Of a stretch of 64,000 nucleotides of DNA, positions 1 through 12,055 are shown in pieces. The stretch covers positions 61,181,001-61,245,000 of the forward strand of contig CM071596.1 in NCBI GenBank assembly GCA_036435485.1. The letters run 5' to 3'. Each line of letters starts with the position of its first letter. Position 1 is the first letter of the stretch. Source of the DNA: Saposhnikovia divaricata. Taxonomy: Eukaryota > Streptophyta > Magnoliopsida > Apiales > Apiaceae. Made by a program: the position numbers and the translations under genes. The notes under the pieces are model-generated. The model did no database searches and was not told the origin of the DNA. It saw nothing but the letters and a program-made list of their open reading frames with translations.

Positions 1-257
1 TTGATTTAAGGTCATTTTGACCCATGATAAAGGTCCAAACAATTTGAAAACCTAGGCCCAGCCCATGAAAATTAAAGACAGGGCCCGTTAAAGTCCATAA
101 TAAGACTTGGAGTTACCTAAAGGAAGCACGAGGTCGTGACAATCGATCTCGTTTTTTAGTACAATAACGAGCTCGACAAGGCGACCTGGAGAAACCACTT
201 TGAGGTCGTTCCACTCAAATTGAGGTCGTTATAACGTGGCTTGAGATCGCAAATTCC

Positions 258-835
258 AGGTCGAAAATGACCTAGGAAACAAGAAAAACAGCCACGACCT
301 GGCCCCCATTTTGAGCTCGAAATTGAGCTCGAAAATACATACTTTCTCCTCGAAAATTCCAGGTCGAAAATGACCTAGGAAGCAAGAAAAACAGCCACGA
401 CCTGGCCCCCAATTTGAGCTCGAAATTGAGCTCGAAAATACATACTTTCTCCTCGAAAATTCCAGGTCGAAAATGACCTAGGAAGCAAGAAAAACATCCA
501 CGACCTGGCCCCCAATTTGTGCTCGAAATTGAGCTCGAAAATACATACTTTCTCCTCGAAAATTCCAGGTCGAAAATGACCTAGGAAACAAGAAAAACAG
601 CCACGACCTGGCCCCCATTTTGAGCTCGAAATTGAGCTCGAAAATACATACTTTCTCCTCGAAAATTCCAGGTCGAAAATGACCTAGGAAACAAGAAAAG
701 CAGCCACGACCTGGCCCCCATTTGAGCTCGACATTGAGCTCGAAATTTCCAGGTCGAAAATGACCTAGGAAACAAGAAAATTGGCTTCGACCTGGAGATA
801 ATTTGAGCTCGAAATTGAGCTCGAATTTTGTGATT
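258..835. repeat. Tandem array, 103-bp period
   Basis: Units start at 258, 361, 464, 567, 670 and 751; the last is shortened. Each contains aggtcgaaaatgacctagg and paired gagctcgaaa motifs, so each unit can fold into short hairpins. Units 1-5 are nearly identical. Arrays downstream of pol are known in Tat-lineage elements. The minus-strand open frame across 581-775 is a by-product of the repeat. Confidence 0.9.
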
Positions 836-882
836 AAAATTCAGAAATTTTAGTCGAAATGATAATTTCTGAATAGTACTAG

Positions 883-962
883 CCAGGGGCTCTGCCCCTT
901 GGACCCCGCCAGGGGCTGCCGCCCCTTGGACCCCGCCCGGGGGCTGCCGCCCCCGGACCCCC
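883..962. repeat. GC-rich 26-27 bp tandem repeat, three units
   Basis: Units begin at 883, 909 and 936, each of the form ccaggggctgccgcccctt plus ggaccccg. It is a sharp GC island in AT-rich surroundings, inside the 3' region of element A. Confidence 0.8.
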
Positions 963-1372
963 GCTAGTGCCGTTTAGCACCGTTTAGCGCCGTTTAGAAT
1001 CGCTTAACATTGTTTAAGTGTCGTTCAAGGCTTGTTAGTGCCGATAAGCACCGATTAAGTGCCGATTAGCACCGTCAGTGCCGATAAGCACCGATTAAGT
1101 GCCGATAGCACCGTTAGTGCCAATAGCACCGATTAAGTGCCAATAGCACCGTTAGTGCCGATAAGCACCGATTAAGTGCCGATTAGCACCGTTAGTGTCG
1201 ATAAGCACCGTTCAGTGTCGTTTAATGCCGGTTGGCGTCACTTAAACGTTGTTTAAGTGTCATTTAAGGCTAGTTAGTACCGTTTAGTGCCGTTTTATGC
1301 CGTTCAACGTCGTTTAAACATTGTTTAAATGTCGTTAAGGCTGATTAGTGCCGATTAGCATCGAATTAACAT
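963..1372. repeat. Degenerate short tandem repeat (gccgtttag / gataagcaccgatt)
   Basis: Short units of the type gtgccgtttagcacc and gtgccgataagcaccgatt alternate irregularly. The same gccgtttagcacc words recur at 51055-51340 in a decayed related element, linking that remnant to this family. Confidence 0.75.
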
Positions 1373-1508
1373 TGTCGTAAATGCGTCGGTCGCTCCACGC
1401 TTTACATAAAGACAATACTCGTGAAACACTAGTGTATAAAGATGAACCCTGACCCGAGTCTTGGAAAGGACCGTTAAAACTTCAAGGAAAACCTGATCAG
1501 TTTTCCTA

Positions 1509-1524
1509 GAAGTTGGGGGGCAAA
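1509..1524 (+). other. Polypurine tract of element A
   Basis: A purine-rich run with six consecutive G lies immediately 5' of the LTR start TGATATGGGC. This is the usual plus-strand priming site of LTR elements. Confidence 0.7.
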
Positions 1525-2022
1525 TGATATGGGCTAAAAATAAGCCCTAAAGACACATTTAGTGTTGCATTAATTAGACCCGGTATGGTCCGAACGTGGG
1601 GCCCACCAACAGGGTCCAAAGTCATATTTTTAATATTAATTTTGTAATTAATATTAGGGGTAATAAACAGCTCAGCAATAAGTGTCAGATAAGGACATTA
1701 TCTCTACAAGACTTAGTCTCCAAGGCATCCAATTCGATATGGCAACAGACTCCTACAAGGAAGGAGTCTAGAACTTTCCTCAAGGAGGTGACTTATCTAT
1801 TAAGTCTCCAACTCCTACCTTAATTCTAAGGCTTCTCAGCCTATATAAAGGGCCTGACCCCTCATTCTCAGAACTACGTTGGCTTGATTCTCTAGCAATA
1901 CAGAGATACGTAGGCATCTTGTGAGGACCGATCAGTCTCGAACGCAAGAACAGCCATTAAAGCTCGAAGCATACCATCCTTTGTATTTAATACATACAAA
2001 CCCTCGTTTTTATTCCACAACA
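1525..2022 (+). repeat. 3' LTR of Retand-like element A
   Basis: The 498-bp LTR begins TGATATGGGC and ends CCACAACA. It is clearly homologous to the 5' LTR of element B (53747-54263): shared start, shared GGGCCCACCA block, shared TATATAAA promoter motif (1842-1849 here) and shared downstream segment. It differs from B at many positions, so A and B are separate insertions. The next bases, gaact (2023-2027), are the probable target-site duplication; the other copy is off the window. Confidence 0.85.
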
Positions 2023-2217
2023 GAACTTTTTTCCAGAATAAGTCAACTTATTTTAAGATAAAGTTAGAGATTCCTAACTTTCCAACTTATTTTACAACTT
2101 ATTTTTGCAATCTCAAACATACATTAAATATTTATATAAAAGAAAATTATCAAAATATAAAATTTTTACCCGAAAATAAGTTCATAAGTCCTAGAAAAAA
2201 GGTGAGCCAAACATGCC
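2023..2217 (-). mobile_element. Half of a MITE interrupted by element A
   Basis: This segment matches the reverse complement of the MITE at 23684-23988, including its terminal ccaaacatgccc (variant of CCAAACAGGCA). It starts exactly at the LTR end, in the middle of the MITE, so element A inserted into this MITE. The other half should lie left of the window. Confidence 0.65.
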
Positions 2218-2253
2218 CTTAATGACCCGATAATTTTCAAAATTTTATTTATA

Positions 2254-2645
2254 CTAGCTTGTAGCCCGTGCAGAGCATGATTACTTTTAAATACTTTTAA
2301 AATTATATGATTAAATAAAATAGAGTATAATAATTTATTATGGATATAATTTAACTTTATAATTAATTAATAAAATTATTAGTAATAATAATAGTTATTT
2401 AATAAATGAAATGTATTGATTAGAACTAATAATATAAAATTTTAATGTAAATTTGTTGTTGACGAGATTCGAACCTTGGATCTTTAGAAGAGGGATTTAA
2501 ATATAGAATATTCTTTATTATTGGATCTAACGGCTATCATATATTTACTAAATATCTAACGGTCACTATTCTTTTAGATGGTTGAACCAAGTTGAACCAA
2601 ACAACCAAATTATACCTCTATTTGCTTATTATATAATAGTATAGA
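2254..2645 (-). mobile_element. Non-autonomous Helitron, 392 bp
   Basis: Read on the minus strand it starts TCTATACTATTATATAATAAGC (2645) and ends with a short hairpin and CTAG (2257-2254) followed by T. This is the TC...CTRR|T structure of Helitrons. Ends match those at 26090, 26664 and 27021. No coding sequence. It carries a box-B-like word GGTTCGAATC (2466-2475, minus). Confidence 0.7.
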
Positions 2646-3110
2646 ATAGCGTAAAAATGTGCAATGTATATATACAATAGAGGTCCTTTAATCTGGTTTC
2701 AACTAATTAAAACTCCTTAAATATCATAATCACCAGGTGTTCAGCCGCATCCCCGCTCATGTATGTAATATATACTGAATTACATGAAGTCGGACAATTA
2801 ATCACAATGATCTCGATGTGAATAAAGTTTGAAATCTGGGTTGGGATTGTTTTTGCCTTTTACCATGTGTACACAATTTGCTTACAAACATGGTTAAAGT
2901 TCAAACTACCTTCAAACATGGAAACTACAATTTGCGTTTCCTCGAGTAATAATTATTAAATAGAAAAACATGCATATGCCATGTGATTCAAGAAAGGTAT
3001 GTAAAGTTAATTTGACTGAACATTTGATTTTGCAGCCTTCGCCAACAATGTATATATGCTTCACTTCACAAGTTTGCGAGAAATAACAAGTTTCGCTGCT
3101 TAATAGTACA
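2646..3110. other. AT-rich spacer, no gene seen
   Basis: No open frame, terminal repeat or RNA-gene motif stands out. Confidence 0.6.
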
Positions 3111-3645
3111 TTAGCGTTATACCCGTGCTATGCACCGAATGGTAAAATTAATTAATTAATTAATATAAATATATTATTTAAATAATACTTTAGGAAAAAA
3201 AAGATAATTTCATTAAAATTTAAGTAAAAAATAATCTTCAATTTATACCAATTACATTAATATTAATATTATCAAACAAATATTATAACATTCACATCCC
3301 CGCTCAAACATACTAAGCCTCTCTTTATTATTTTTTCTTAATTTTATTTTTTATTTGATTTCTCTCATTTTTAGAATCTTTCAACCAAGTTCATAAGGTT
3401 TTTACCCATATTTTAAGTTTAGTTGTTTGGAAAATTTGGTATATTTAAATGTGTAGTACAGTGGGTTTCTATAATTTTTATTATATTAATGCATTCAAAA
3501 TATTTGCATGGGTCCCGAACAATTTTTCGAATATATATTAAAAATTTATAAACACTTATTTCTAATGACCGTTATAAATTATTAGATTGTCTCTCAGCGA
3601 TACGAGAAAGGATAAATACTGTGCAAATCCATTAAACGAACATAG
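3111..3645 (-). mobile_element. Helitron-like 3' end, second type, left end only
   Basis: On the minus strand the segment ends with a hairpin (gcatagcacgggtataacg) and CTAA (3114-3111) followed by T, matching CTRR|T. The 5' end was not located; the right boundary given is only the start of the neighbouring LINE. The rest is AT-rich with no gene. Confidence 0.35.
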
Positions 3646-3654
3646 TTTTTTTTT

Positions 3655-4809
3655 ATAATTAAAATTTTCCATTAGTGAAGGTTGGTAATACTTCTAGGCA
3701 ATCCTAGAAGCCCAGACGACCCTTACAGAGGGAATACACGAGATACAACCATAAAAGAAATTCACCTTGTGTCAAACTGCACCAAGGGGACTACACCTAG
3801 AATAGAGCAATTAAGGCAAAACATGACAAAAGACAATGAAACAAAAAAGGCCAAGTGAGGCTAAAGTTACCGAGAATTAACGAAGACTTGAACCTGAGCA
3901 GCATCCTTAGCTCGAACCTGATGGACCCCCGCTGAAGTGAAGCCAACAACGAACCCCTGTGTGTCTGTGGGATATGATTAGTTAATAGTTTGGGAATTGG
4001 AGGGCCAAAGCCCATATCCAAGTCTAGCTTCTCTTGCAAATGACCAAACGGAACGGTAGTGTAGTACATGGCATCCCAGTTGTTGAGTCCAACCACCACC
4101 AAATAGTGAGCAGTCCGATTTGCTGAGTCCGCCACATACTTGACCACATTCTCCCATTACGGGTTGTGACCTAGTAGTTTCTGATCTGCTACACAATCTA
4201 TAAGCACGTCCTATCTCCCCCCCCGGTCCTTGCGAGTGACCTCGAAGTAAGGATTGAAGTTGTCAGTCTCCAACATAACAATCTCACAGTTGTCGAGTCT
4301 GGCTTGGTTGAGTCCCCCAAAGTTGTGTGGCAAAGGGGAGAGCCCTCTCATAGTCCCAGTGATTGCTCTCACCATGTGACCCCTATGGTCCCTAATGACA
4401 ATACCAACGCCATTAGTGTTCCCATTGAGCTGTCGAGAAGTTTGAATGACATGGACGTTAACCTTACATTGGCCTTTGAATGGTGATTTTCATGTATAAT
4501 AAGCCATGTTGTGCTTTGTTTTGAAGTTGTAATGTGTAAGGATTGTTGTATGAGGAAGTGTATTTATACACTAGAATTTGTGTAATGCCATTAAGACCAC
4601 TGTGAAGACCTGTGAGAAATAACCACCTGATCCCTAAAAGATGGTACTAAAGTGCAGAGGTGTTGTGTAGGTGAGTGGTCAAGGGGTGTGCAGGGCATGG
4701 ACACTATCTGATGTATGCACAGTAACAGTGTACTCCCAGACAGGGTAGTGTGTAAAGTGTACCTAGAGCCGTGAGCTTGTACTTGCACTGGAAGTACTCA
4801 AAGTGAGAA
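3655..4809 (-). other. 3' untranslated region of the L1-type LINE
   Basis: This lies between the last RNase H residues and the A-run. Minus-strand open frames here (for example 3797-4147) have no recognisable domain. Short plus-strand frames are also unsupported. Confidence 0.5.
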
Positions 4810-7800
4810 GTTGCAGTCCTGGGCGAGTAAGAGGGTTATAGGTACTAGTCCATTAAGAGGTTGGGCCTTAATGCTCCTTCCTTTGCCAGAAAATCGGCCT
4901 CTTTCGTGTGGATCCTCTTAACATATTCAATGTTAATGTGTTTATAATCCTTAAAGTCTACGTCTTTGCTTTTGTATGCTAGCCCACAAGTCTTTAGAAT
5001 TAGTGAATATGACTACATTCTTATCAATGTTGATTTTCTCATTCACCTGCCTTAATAAAAATATTAGAGAATTTGTTTCTGCTTGTAGAGGGTTCGTTGC
5101 TATTGTGTTACCACTATAAAGAAATGTTATATCTCCATTACTGTTTCCTAAATACCTACCTATACCTTCTTGAACCATCCCGTTGTTGGTGGACCAGGAT
5201 CCATCCGAGAAGCCGTAGTAATCTCTAGTGTCACGAAGGTTTTGTAGAAAAATCTTGTGGATATTGTTAATGGTTTGTGTAGGATTTGTGAACCACTCTA
5301 TCTTGCCATTGTTACTAAGTATACCACTGCTAGTGCACCATTGATGCGACCTGTACATGATTAAATAGTGAAGATGCTCTTTTATGCTCCTGGAGTTATT
5401 AAAGATGTAATAATTACGGTTTAACCACTGTGTCCAGAGTGTAGCCAACTGTGCTGTGCAATTGATCCCTATATGTAGTTCCTATTGCTGCACTAAATAA
5501 TCTGTGAAGCCAGTCGTTGCTTTGGAAAGTAATGTCAACTTTCATCCACAACTTATCTATGTACTGCCAACATTCCATTGTTGTGATGCAGTCTTTAAAT
5601 AAATGTTGACTATTTTCTGTATGGGATTTACACAAAATACAGAGAACTGAGGGCCCAAAATATTGAAGTCGGCTGGCTAGAAAATGTCTAGTTGGGAGAA
5701 TGTTGTTGACTAGCTTCCAAAGGAAAACTTTGATCTTAAGGGGAGCTTTAATGGACCAAATAAAAGCCCATCTGGAAATCGTGTTGGTTTCTAGATTGAG
5801 CGTTAAGTCATATTTGCTGCCTTATACGAATCCTTTGTATCTTTCCACAGTAGCTTGTCTTCGTGCTCTCCAGTTGAGTAGGTTTGAAGAATGTCATAGA
5901 TATCTCTTGCCTCTTCAAGTTCTTGTTGTCTCAGAGTTCTTGTCCAAAGTGCAGTTGGACTATGTTTAACTTGTTCCATTATGTCGAGTAGGTCACGAAT
6001 GTAAATGCATTTGTGCTTTGCAATTCTGTAATGTCTCGGGAACACTATCTTGTGGGTCATCACCGATCCAGCTGTCCTCCCAAAAGCGGATCCTTGTGCC
6101 TTTGCTTGCCTTCCATTTATAATTCCTATTCTGGAACAATGTGGATGTGCCTTCATGATTACGGAGATACTGCAGATTGTTTATTAGTGTTAATCTGTTA
6201 TGTTTTTGACCTACAAAAGGCCATGAATCAATGTCCTGTCCATATTTGGTTTTTAAAAGTCTGATCCAAGGAGTATTTTGATTGTCCTTGATCCTCCACC
6301 ATGTTTTCCCAAGCATTGCCAAGTTCCTATTTTCTAAGTTAGTAATTCCTAAACCACCGCTCTTCTTGTTTAAAGATACATATCGCCAGCTAGAAAGGTG
6401 CATTTTGTATCTCCACTAGAGGAAGGTCCTCCTGATGTTGTTAATCTTGTTGAGAACCATTTTAGGCATCCGGAGAAAGTTGAACCAGTATATGGGGAGG
6501 CTGTCTAACGTTTCTTTCATTAGTACTAGCTTGCCTCCTATATTGAGGCTAGATGAAGCCCACCCACTAGGATTTTTGTTGAATTTATGAATTACAGGAT
6601 CCCACAATTTAATATTCCTCTGTATCATGCCTACTGGAACTCCTAGGTACTTGAGGGGCCATGTTCCTATCTTACATCCTAGTGTACGAGCCCACCCTGC
6701 CACTTGTCTATGAGGGTAGTCAAGTGCTAGCAGTTCACTTTTGTGGAAGTTAATTTTTAACCCGGACAATAGTTGAAATGCTAGTAGAACTCTCTTGATA
6801 CTAATAATGGATTTATCATCGCCATCGATGAACAAGAGGGTGTCATCCGTAAATTGTAAGTGGGTGAAGGTTTGCTGCCCTATTTGAATACCCTAGAATT
6901 TCCTTTGTATGTGAGCCTCCTTAATCATATAGTGTAGAATTTGACCTGCAATGTTGAACAGTAGTGGAGACAATGGGTCACCTTGTCTGAGCCCACGACG
7001 AGGGCTGAATTCATTAGTTGGTGGTCCATTTACCAGGACTGAGATTCTAATGGAAGAAAATATGTCTTTAATCCATATAATCCGTCTGTTCCCAAAATTC
7101 ATTTTGTCAAGGACATCCATGAGAAACTCCCAGTCAATCGTGTCAAAGGCCTTTTCAAAGTCAATCTTTAGTATGACACCTTTAGTTGCCCTACGTTTTA
7201 GAGAATGAATAATTTCCAAAGTGAGAAAGATCATATCTGAGATACACCTCCCTTTCATAAATCATGTTTGCTCTTCTGAAATGATTGAAGGGAGTGCTTG
7301 CTTAAGTCTGTTTGCCAGGACTTTAAGGAGCAGCTTCATAGTACTATTGATGAGACTAATGGGGCGAAAGTCTGTGGTGGTTTTAGGTGTATCAGTTTTA
7401 GGAATCAGAGCTATGAATGAAGAGTTGAGACCCTTAGGAATATGTCTCATGTGGGTAGAATTATTTAATAGTATCCATAAAACTGTGTGTAAGGTGTTCC
7501 CAGAAATGCTTCAAGCAGGCTGTATTAATGCCATTCGGCCCTGAGGATTTATTAGAGTCTGAGTCATTCAGTGCTATCCTTACTTCTTCTACTGCAAATG
7601 GCCTATCTAGTGTATGCTTTATCGAATCTGGGATTGCTTTAATCACAATAGCACCCAGCTTAAAGGTAGTACCATCTCCGTTCGTTTTAAAGAAAGTATT
7701 GAAATACTACTGGAATATGGATTTGATATGTTGTAGGCTTGTGATCCATAGGTTGTTGTGAAGGATACCAATGATGTTCCCTCTTTGCCTCCGTCGTTTG

Positions 7801-8890
7801 ACAACATGATGAAAGTATCTACTGTTTTTATCTCCAAATGCTTCCCAGTTTGCTCTAGATTTTTGCCAGTACATTTGGTCCCTATGATGGTACAGGGTGC
7901 TATGTTCGCTGACTATATTCGATTTATCTAGATTCTCTGTATCATCCAGTCTATCCCGTTCCGCTTCTATACTTTGTATCCTTTGGTCTAAATTACCTAA
8001 GACGTTTGTGTTCCACCACTTGACTACCTTGCAAATTTATCTGATGATTGTGGTGATGTTCTTGCTGCCTGTCTCCTCAAGGATGTTTAAATTAGAGAGC
8101 ATATAATTAAGGGTCGAGTCTGCCATCCACGAGTTGAAAATTTTGAAGGGTTTTGGCCCCCAATTAGCTGTATTGGTTCCCACCCATAATGGATGATGAT
8201 CTGAGTTTTTCCTATTTAAGGTCTTCACCACCCAGTTATCCGAGTCAAGCCACTTCCCATTTACAAAGACCCAGTCCAGTTTACTTTTCTTCCCTGCTGG
8301 GCCAATCCAAGTAAAGTGTGAAGGTTGTGTTTGTATGCTGGTGAGTCCATTATTAAGTATGAAGTCATTGAACACATTTGAATCCAAAATGCAATGTGCA
8401 CAGTTTTTCCTGTCATTATTTCCTCTAACGCTGTTAAAATCCTCCAAGATGATGGTTGCAATGTCCCCCACCGAGTTCAGTATATTGCTCAATTGTTCCC
8501 AAATTGCACTTTTCTCAGCAGTTATTTGTGGTGCATACACATTAATGCAGACGAATGGTATGTTTTTCTGAACTATGGTACCTTTAAATAGAATCCAGTT
8601 ACTAAACAACAGGTGATTGCCATATATGAGGTGTTGTTTGTCCCATGAGGTTAAGGTGCCGCCTGAAAGTCCATTGGATGGAGCTTCCAACCACCCATGT
8701 GAGTACTCATCCCAAATCGAGTTCTTTTTTTGCTTTATCCCAGGAGAGACACTTTGTTTCTTGTATGTATAGGAAATTCACTTTGTTAGACAAGATGTGT
8801 GACTTCACGTTCCTTCTGTTGATGGTGCTATTACACCCTCTAACATTCCAAGACAATCCAGAAAAGAGCTGCATAATTCTCTAAATTAAA
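4810..8890 (-). pseudogene. LINE ORF2: endonuclease, reverse transcriptase, RNase H (broken)
   Basis: ORF2 nicks target DNA and copies the LINE RNA into it. Seen: endonuclease words VNFLYIQETK (in a shifted frame near 8750), DFNSVRGNNDRKN and SDHHPLWV; RT words RPISLINS, KIDFEKAFDTIDWEFL, RRGLRQGDPLSPLLF, FTDDTLLF (catalytic motif C, near 6830) and PLKYLGVPVG; a Cys/His zinc-binding part (CKSHTENSQHLFKDC); and RNase H words FSDGSWS, QAETNSL and EADFLAKEG. The frame is split into at least eight pieces, so it is dead. In the endonuclease the usual GDFN is EDFN. The RNase H end needs a frame change near 4955. Confidence 0.85.
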
Positions 8891-8920
8891 GTGTATGGGG
8901 CTATATGTGTGTGGGTTGTC

Positions 8921-9283
8921 TTATAGCATTATTAGTATGTGCTGAATTGTTGCTTCAGCATCCCTTTTGGTGGTTAGACCCATGTCTAGGACATCTTGCA
9001 GTTTACAATGGGCCATTGTAACCTTCTCCCCTTGTTTGTCGAATAGTATAATTTGTTTATTGCTGCTGTTATCCATGATACTAGTAGTTATTTCTTCTGG
9101 TTGCACCAGCTGATGTTCCAGGTCTATAGTCTTTGATGATGGATGTGCCTTTTGAAAATATTTCTTCTTCGAGGGCATAGACGATCTAAATTTGCGTGGG
9201 CGACCGCATCCCCTCCTGATGTGCCTGCCAAATAGGCCTTTGCAAAGGCCTAGTTGCACTGATTTGTGTATAGGTTGGTGCAA
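8921..9283 (-). pseudogene. LINE leader/ORF1-ORF2 junction remnant
   Basis: A 120-codon open frame upstream of the endonuclease, same strand. It contains a basic GCGRPRKFRSS stretch, resembling the RGRPRK linkers found before the endonuclease in many plant L1 elements. No zinc knuckle or RRM is visible, so it is only part of ORF1 or the inter-ORF region. Assignment rests mainly on position. Confidence 0.4.
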
Positions 9284-10789
9284 GTCTACAATGTGGAGTT
9301 CTTCTGCAGAGTAGATTATCGAGGAGGAATCAGGAGATTCTATAGAACTATTAAATATGGTATCCTTATAGTGTACTGAGTTTTGTATTCCATGACGATC
9401 CTTCTCCTGTGATTCATGTGCTTCAGGGGGGAGGATTGCTCCTCTGTATCGTTGTGTTTTGCCTTATGTTCATAGTCAATCTCAAATTTTATTGATATAC
9501 TTAAGATGTGATTTTTTTTACTTTACATAGATTTTTCATTTATGTTGTATACAAAGAAATATTTTTTTTTAACATATATTAAATTTTACTTATTATGTTA
9601 AATCATATAATATGTTATATTTGACTACTTAATTTAATCATTTTAATTTTTAGTTATTGTACAAATAAAATTAATATTGTTTGCGTGTAGCAATTATTTT
9701 AAATTTGGCTACATTATTACTAATTTTGGATGCCAAAAAAACCAGATCTAATCCGAAATCCGATAAATTTGGTTTTGAATTTGGATTTATTTTTAAAACC
9801 CAAAAATATTTGGAATGGGTTTAGATTTTACAAAATTCGGATCAAACCCAACATGTTGTCATCCCTATGCGTAAAATAAGATATTTGAAAATGAGTTTAA
9901 CCTATCTTTTTTCTATTTGACTAACATGTTAAAATAGAAAACTGTACATGAAACTAAAATCAAATGTGTAATATATAAACACGTAATCACATTATTATAT
10001 ATATGTCCTTGTAATTTAATTATCGGGTTAAAAAACATGAAATTCATTTTCGTTTAACAGTATGTATATTTTTTCGACATATATTAAAAGAAAGTGCTTA
10101 CGTAAATCTGGAAAATCGTTTATGTTGTGTACATTCATGCCATGTGTCTTTGGGATCTTGCATGAAAATGACATGAAATTATTTTGTGTACCCAAAATTC
10201 GAACACAAAATGCTAGTAAATTATACACAATTTTTTTTTGGTACACGAAACGAAATAATATGCGAAAAGAAAAAATATGACAATTACATGTAATGTCACT
10301 CTTTGCCAAAATTATCTAAGTATATTACTATATAATTGAAAACAATATTGAGATGCTACAAAATAAAACAAAGAGTAGAGTACATAAAAATGAAGCCCTC
10401 CTGTTTTTTGTTTAATTTTGTTTATTTAGTATCTATCTACCAACTTATTAAATTTTTTTACCTATATTTAAGATTTTGTTGATATTAAAAATAAATATTA
10501 TTAACCGATATGTCTGCTCTTAGATTAGGATATTAGAATTGAATACTATTACTTGAATTCAAGAATACAAAATTAAAATGGGCACCTTTTATTGGAAACT
10601 ATATATAATTTATATGTATCGACCTATCTAGTTATCAATAATAGTGATTTTTAAACGATTGCTATAGCCATTTCTTTCTCTCCTCCTCTCCCAAAAATAC
10701 TAAACTAAAGTTTAGGGGCTGACATCTGCACTTTGGTTGATGGTAAGCCCCTTTTTATTTTTTTCCCTTGATTTTACTTTATTTTTCAA

Positions 10790-11010
10790 TAATTATCTCT
10801 CTTTATTGAGAGTCTAGTACCACGTTAGTGGGTTTTATCTAATGATATATTGAATTTTGTACTTTCTCCTTGTGAAGGATAACTCCGTTTCTTTTCCTTA
10901 ATTTTACTTTGTTGTTCAATAAATATATCTCTTTCTTGAGGGTCTAGTACCCCACTAGTGGATTTTGTCTATCCATATATTGGGTTTTGTTCTTTCTCTC
11001 GTGAGAGTAG
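10790..11010. repeat. Direct duplication, about 130-bp spacing
   Basis: The block gagtctagtaccacgttagtgg (10809) recurs as gggtctagtaccccactagtgg (10940), with similar flanks. A third copy is at 16301-16340, about 5.4 kb away. The dispersed copies suggest an uncatalogued element. Confidence 0.6.
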
Positions 11011-11899
11011 GTTCCTTTATTTTGACATCCGGGATCTTAGATCTACAGGATTTTGTTATATTGGTTTATTGATTTGGATAGTATAGAATCGTAGTTATGC
11101 TCAGTTGTTCGAATACGTTCTCACAAATCACATATGTATTTCCCTTACGATTAGAATAAATTGTTGGATTATCTTGCCAGAAAAGCTATATATTTCAATG
11201 ATATAAGCGAGGGATGTAACAATTTAAGATCTGATCAACGATTTTAGTTTGGATTAAGGAAACCTTGTTACCTTGATATGATCTATTTGAATATATGTTT
11301 GTTCAATTTACTTATTTTTGCAGATGTATTAATTACCTATAAAAAATAGTGATTTAAAAAAAAAATTGATTGATTATTTGTGTAGATGGCGTATGCCCCT
11401 TTTTTTTAATAAAGACTTTTTTGCACGACAGTGGTCTCAATTATAATTGTTTTGCATAAAAATGGCCAACATATAATACTGAGCACCCGCATGGCCAAAC
11501 TTTAATTTTTTAATCACCCGATTGCATTCCGTCAAATTTGGTTAACAGACGTTAGTTTTAGAGGGGTAAGCTCGGAATTTCAGGTATTTTCTTACTTAAA
11601 ACCTGTATTTTCAGCTAGTGTAAGCATTTTTCTTTTTTCTTTTTTCAGCTAGTATTTTCAGCTATGTATTTATTTAGGGTTCCCGCATGAGAATATTTTT
11701 TTATTATGTTAACACGTCAATTCTTTTATTTTTAAATACGAAAACTTTTTTTATGAGAATAGTATTGGATTTATGAATAAATTTTCCAAATAGAAATATA
11801 GTTAAATTAAATAAAAAAATTTAAATTTTAGAATATCATAAAAGATGTCCTACTTCCAATTAAATATTTAATTATTGTCTCCTCTACATATTCAAACGC

Positions 11900-12055
11900 A
11901 ACTTCTAATAGAACTTTTAATTATATGTTTTTTCTATAAATTCAAACTCTTATTCTCTATAAATTTAAACTCTTATTCTACTTTCAATAGAACTTTTATT
12001 TATATGTCTTATAAATACCTATTCTACTTCCAATAGAACTTCTAATTATATGTCT
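11900..12055. repeat. Degenerate AT-rich repeat, three units
   Basis: The word caatagaacttctaattatatgtc and variants occur near 11903, 11985 and 12031, interleaved with aaattcaaactcttattct. It is low-copy and decayed. Confidence 0.5.

Larger units (their letters stand above)
1..1524 (+). mobile_element. Retand-like Ty3/gypsy element A, 3' internal region (partial)
   Basis: This is the tail of an LTR element whose body lies left of the window. Seen: three tandem-repeat arrays (258-835, 883-962, 963-1372), then a stretch at about 1370-1392 matching the last bases of the window (about 63977-64000 of element B), then a polypurine tract (1509-1524, run of six G) directly before the LTR at 1525. 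The shared pre-LTR segment and related LTRs place A and B in one family. No coding sequence is visible here; translations of the repeats are not genes. Confidence 0.75.
3646..9430 (-). mobile_element. L1-type LINE, decayed
   Basis: The minus-strand order is upstream ORF remnant (9283-8921), AP-like endonuclease (about 8890-8037), reverse transcriptase (7837-6416), maturation region (6403-5700), zinc-binding RVT region (5635-5414), RNase H (5448-4810), 3' UTR and an A-run (3654-3646, nine T on plus). This is the architecture of plant L1 elements with a C-terminal RNase H. Many stops and frameshifts break it. No convincing target-site duplication was found; the 5' limit near 9430 is an estimate. 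Confidence 0.85.

Noticed and set aside
3797..4486. Open frames on both strands left of the LINE RNase H
   Set aside because: No domain; they lie in the LINE 3' untranslated region.
3646..9480. Possible LINE duplication built on catag at both ends
   Set aside because: Only five bases match, and the 5' end of the LINE is not defined.
10028..10309. Overlapping open frames on both strands
   Set aside because: AT-rich chance frames with no motif.
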